Part shown: piece by piece, positions 5,045 through 7,608 of the stretch
How the letters are laid out: each line of letters begins with the position of its first letter
How positions within the stretch are numbered: the stretch's first letter is position 1
Assembly (NCBI GenBank): GCA_035455185.1
Contig: DATIFQ010000366.1
Span: 1 to 7,608, forward strand
Source of the DNA: JAEHDI01 sp035455185
Lineage (GTDB): Bacteria; Acidobacteriota; Terriglobia; Bryobacterales; Bryobacteraceae
Length of the DNA: 7,608 nucleotides
Direction of reading: 5' to 3'
The notes under the pieces: generated by a model
Databases searched by the model: none
What the model was told of the DNA's origin: nothing
Seen by the model: the letters and a program-made list of their open reading frames with translations, nothing else
Program-made: the position numbers and the translations under genes

Positions 5045-6688
5045 CTACTTTCGCCCCCCGTTGCGGTCGAGTCCGAACTTCGGGTGCTGCGACGTTCCGT
5101 CCACCTTAATGTTCAAGAACGTCCCCGCGCCGCGCTTCGCAAAGAATGGATCAACCGGCTTCAGAGCCCATCGTTTCCATCCGGTCACCGTGCCCGAGAC
5201 CTTGGACTGCAGCCGCAGGTTGCCGTGTAGATCAAGGGCGTCGTTTGCCAGATTGTAACCGCCTGCAAGTTGCACATGGGCGCCCGGCACACCGAACGCG
5301 AGCGAGCGGAATGACAGCGCTTCATTCTCCAACCGAAACTCGCCGGTCATATAGGAAGCCACTTCGTCGATGTCGGTGTTCGTCGGAGCGCCCTGGCCGC
5401 GGCGGCTGAGGTTGTCGATCTGATCCTGGATGGTCGTGCGCAGGAACTTGCCTTCCAGGAGTTCAAACCGCCCATCGAGGATGAGCTTCTCGCGCACCTT
5501 TCCCGACAGTGGCGGGATATCGATCCTGGTATCAAGCATCACGCGGCCTTCCATGAACGGCGGACCCTTGGCGGCCAGGCGAAGCAGGTCGCGAATGGCG
5601 CCGTCGGGCATCGAAACGTTCAGTGAAACGGTGCGGCGCTGTTCGCCTTCATGCCTGATCACCGCGCCGCTGGTGAGAAAGCTCGTGGAACCCAAAGTGG
5701 CGTGGACAGGCCTCAAAACCGTGTTCCCATTCGTGCCATCCACCAGCACCTCGAACTTCGTGGTAAGGGGCACCGGATTATTGGCCATCTTTAGCCGAAA
5801 ATCAGGGACCTTGGCTTCGCCCCGCGCCTCGATCGCGGCGAGCGTGCCTTGGAAGTTGCCGGTGGAAGTGAGGATGCCGGCGATCCCGGCGAACACGCCC
5901 AGGTCGGCCTTCTCGAAAACGTACTCGCCGGCCAGCGGCGAATCGCCTGGTTCGCCCGCCGCCCAGGGGCCGAAGGTTCCTTTGCTCACGATCTCGCCGG
6001 GCGGCTTCGCATTCGTCAACCGCGCCTCGTAGTTCATGGGGACGCCCGGGCCGGCGGACTCGAGCTCCAGGTGGTGAATGTCGAACCGAAGCGGCACCTT
6101 CTTCGGATCCCTCGGCAGGGTCACCAGCACGGCTTTGCTGATCACGACTTTTTCGATAAGCACAGAGGGCAGGCTTCCGTCCGGCGCCGGACTGGCGCCT
6201 TTCGATTCCGGAGCGCCCCCAGCGCGTTTCGCCGGCTGCTGGCTGCGCGGTGGCACGTTGATTTCCATGCCGTCGAGCACGACCAGCGGCACCGTCCGGG
6301 TTGCGTCGAAGAGCTTGCCGAGATCGATTTCGAAAGCGAATTTCCGGATCGCGAATATCGGCGGTAGCTCGGGTCGGCTTCGCAGACGCATGGTCAGGCC
6401 CTCGCCGTCCACGTGAGTAATGACGCCTCGGCCGCGCTTCATCAGCAGGCGTAGCGGCGACGTCCGCGGGAGGCGCACGTGCAACGCGCGCAGTTCCACC
6501 TCGCTCGCGAACCGCTTTTTGAGGTACTCGACGGCCTGCTCGCGAACATACGGCTCGAAGCGGCGGGACAGAATGCGCGCGGTGATGAGTCCTGCAACGC
6601 CTAGAATCAGGAGGACAAAGCCAGCGCCGATAACCCAGAGTTTGTACTTGCGCTTCGTAGAATCATTATGGCATGCACCGTCGCGCAT
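5045..6688 (-). CDS. AsmA-like membrane-anchored protein
   Basis: The product has 547 residues. A short basic N-terminus is followed by one membrane segment (about 17-38), and the remainder is predicted to face the periplasm, rich in beta-strands. Residues about 42-145 resemble the AsmA-type N-terminal region, with 'FEPYVREQAVEYLKKRF' just after the membrane anchor. Residues 146-172 are a Pro/Ala/Gly/Ser-rich linker. From about 175 the chain alternates short amphipathic strands, ending in an AsmA-like C-terminal block with 'GKFLRTTIQDQIDNLS' (413-428), 'LRLQSKVSGTVTGWKRW' (491-507) and 'NIKVDGTSQHPKFGLDR' (526-542). AsmA-family proteins are long beta-groove proteins linked to outer-membrane assembly and phospholipid transport between membranes, so a role in envelope biogenesis of a two-membrane bacterium is likely. 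At 547 residues it is at the shorter end for the family. The ATG at 6688-6686 has no obvious Shine-Dalgarno, and no other plausible in-frame ATG precedes the membrane segment. It is divergent from the HEAT-repeat gene. Confidence 0.82.
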   Translation of the reverse strand: MRDGACHNDSTKRKYKLWVIGAGFVLLILGVAGLITARILSRRFEPYVREQAVEYLKKRFASEVELRALHVRLPRTSPLRLLMKRGRGVITHVDGEGLTMRLRSRPELPPIFAIRKFAFEIDLGKLFDATRTVPLVVLDGMEINVPPRSQQPAKRAGGAPESKGASPAPDGSLPSVLIEKVVISKAVLVTLPRDPKKVPLRFDIHHLELESAGPGVPMNYEARLTNAKPPGEIVSKGTFGPWAAGEPGDSPLAGEYVFEKADLGVFAGIAGILTSTGNFQGTLAAIEARGEAKVPDFRLKMANNPVPLTTKFEVLVDGTNGNTVLRPVHATLGSTSFLTSGAVIRHEGEQRRTVSLNVSMPDGAIRDLLRLAAKGPPFMEGRVMLDTRIDIPPLSGKVREKLILDGRFELLEGKFLRTTIQDQIDNLSRRGQGAPTNTDIDEVASYMTGEFRLENEALSFRSLAFGVPGAHVQLAGGYNLANDALDLHGNLRLQSKVSGTVTGWKRWALKPVDPFFAKRGAGTFLNIKVDGTSQHPKFGLDRNGGRK

Positions 6689-6753
6689 GGCGAACAGCGT
6701 TGGTGTGCTTCGTACAGCGGCGCCCGGGAAGCTTCCTGTAGCATGTGTTGTAT

Positions 6754-6758
6754 GGAGG
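6754..6758 (+). promoter_or_regulatory. Shine-Dalgarno for a TTG start
   Basis: GGAGG lies 8 nt before TTG 6767-6769, an ideal spacing. The in-frame ATG at 6752 overlaps this element and has no ribosome binding site of its own, which makes TTG the better start of the HEAT-repeat gene. Just upstream is a 10-bp perfect palindrome, GGAAGCTTCC (6727-6736), in the short divergent gap. It might be an operator but is unproven. Confidence 0.6.
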
Positions 6759-6766
6759 GATCTCGC

Positions 6767-7582
6767 TTGAAACCCGCGCTCCTTCTGGCGTTTCTGTTTA
6801 TTCCGGCGGTGCCACAGACACAGGACTCAACACCTGTACGGCGCGCCCGAACGGTTCTTGAGCAAGGCGCCGCCGATCCCGATCCCGACGTCCGCCGCGA
6901 AGTCGCGGTTGCGCTTGGCCTGCCGTCACGGCGCGATCCTTCCACCAACCTTCTCGCAAAACTCGCCGCCGACAAAGACCACCTTGTTCGGGAGGCGGCG
7001 CTGGTAAGCATCGGTGAGCTTCGCGATCCTCGGCTCGCCAAACCTGCGCAGGACGCGCTCGAAGATGAAGTGCCGGAGGTGGCGTTCGCCGCCGCACGGA
7101 CGCTGTTCAAGCTCAATCAACCGGCAGGCAAGCAACTGCTCATTGAGATCGTCCAAAGAGAAGCGCGTGGGAAGACCGGCTTTGTGCGCGCCAAGCTGCG
7201 CGACGCAGCCAGGCACATGAGCAGGCCGAAATCGGCGATGCTGTTCGTGGCCCAACAGGGCGTAGGGTTTGTCCCGGTGCCCGGACTCGGAGGGGGCTTC
7301 TCGGCGATGGGCTCGCTGGTGGGCGACCCGGATTTCTCGGCCCGCGCGACGGCGCTCATTGTGTTGTCGTCTGACCGATCACCCGAAGTTCGCAGCCAGA
7401 TTGAGCAGGCGTTCAACGATTCGGACTGGTCGATGCGCGCCGCCGCCACACAGATCGCGGCATCGCGCAACGAACGGTCGTGGCGCTTCCGTCTGGTTCC
7501 GCTGTTCGAGGACACCAACCGGCGCGTTCGATATCGGGCGGCGGCGTCCTTTCTGCGGCTCAGCGGGCCGGCGGCTAGGTAA
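6767..7582 (+). CDS. Exported HEAT-repeat protein
   Basis: From TTG 6767 the protein has 271 residues and opens with a clean signal peptide: a Lys, then LLLAFLFIPAV, with cleavage probably near residues 16-20. An ATG at 6752 would add five residues. The mature part consists of helical pairs of the HEAT/PBS-lyase type with the typical 'D..VR..AA.ALG' rhythm: about 27-51 ('DPDVRREVAVALG'), 62-85 ('KDHLVREAALVSIGEL'), 94-116 ('VPEVAFAAARTLFKL'), 205-233 ('SPEVRSQIEQAFNDSDWSMR') and 243-267 ('DTNRRVRYRAAASFLRL'). A Gly-rich break (about 164-187, 'GVGFVPVPGLGGGF') interrupts the array and may be a loop or a membrane-contact segment. HEAT arrays are protein-binding scaffolds, so the partner is unknown, and the location is probably periplasmic. 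The gene is divergent from the AsmA-like gene with about 78 bp between starts, so shared regulation is possible. The last 26 bp of the window after the stop hold nothing recognisable. Confidence 0.85.
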   Translation: MKPALLLAFLFIPAVPQTQDSTPVRRARTVLEQGAADPDPDVRREVAVALGLPSRRDPSTNLLAKLAADKDHLVREAALVSIGELRDPRLAKPAQDALEDEVPEVAFAAARTLFKLNQPAGKQLLIEIVQREARGKTGFVRAKLRDAARHMSRPKSAMLFVAQQGVGFVPVPGLGGGFSAMGSLVGDPDFSARATALIVLSSDRSPEVRSQIEQAFNDSDWSMRAAATQIAASRNERSWRFRLVPLFEDTNRRVRYRAAASFLRLSGPAAR

Positions 7583-7608
7583 AGGGCGCGGGCATTGAAG
7601 TATGGATG

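Noticed and set aside
5430..6367. Plus-strand frames opposite the AsmA-like gene
   Set aside because: They are antisense shadows with no recognisable domain or ribosome binding site.

Overview
The window is high-GC bacterial chromosomal DNA (roughly 60% GC by eye) with seven protein genes. I see no rRNA, tRNA, CRISPR array, transposase or phage gene. The gene types suggest a soil Acidobacteriota of the Solibacter/Bryobacter kind: tandem CPBP membrane proteins, a Tat-exported enolase-superfamily enzyme, an AsmA-like protein and a HEAT-repeat protein with an export signal. That assignment is an inference from gene style, not from a marker gene.

Layout. Positions 1-1824 hold a compact minus-strand cluster, read from right to left. 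It contains a canonical CPBP-family intramembrane protease (940-1824), a second CPBP-fold protein abutting it whose catalytic Glu pair is replaced by Gln-Gln (316-939), and the N-terminal part of a DUF4304-like protein that runs off the left edge (1-273). A 181-bp divergent gap follows. Next come two plus-strand genes: a Tat-signal mandelate racemase/muconate lactonizing-type enzyme (2006-3286) and a short protein resembling the L-2-amino-thiazoline-4-carboxylic acid (ATC) hydrolase family (3438-4061). The spacer between these two carries two adjoining hairpins. Positions 4062-4376 are non-coding and contain a strong GC palindrome between convergent genes. A single-domain cupin (4377-4853) and an AsmA-like membrane-anchored protein (5045-6688) are on the minus strand. 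An exported HEAT-repeat protein (6767-7582) is divergent from the AsmA gene and probably starts at TTG.

How the genes relate. The CPBP pair is very likely cotranscribed and translationally coupled. The racemase-type enzyme and the ATC-hydrolase-like protein may be cotranscribed, and both carry twin-arginine N-termini, so both may act outside the cytoplasm. Nothing links the cupin, AsmA and HEAT genes to one pathway. I did not find a convincing new multi-gene system. The best leads are the Gln-Gln CPBP paralog beside a canonical one, the Tat-exported enolase/ATC-hydrolase-like pair with its structured spacer, and the corrected starts at 2006, 3438 and 6767.
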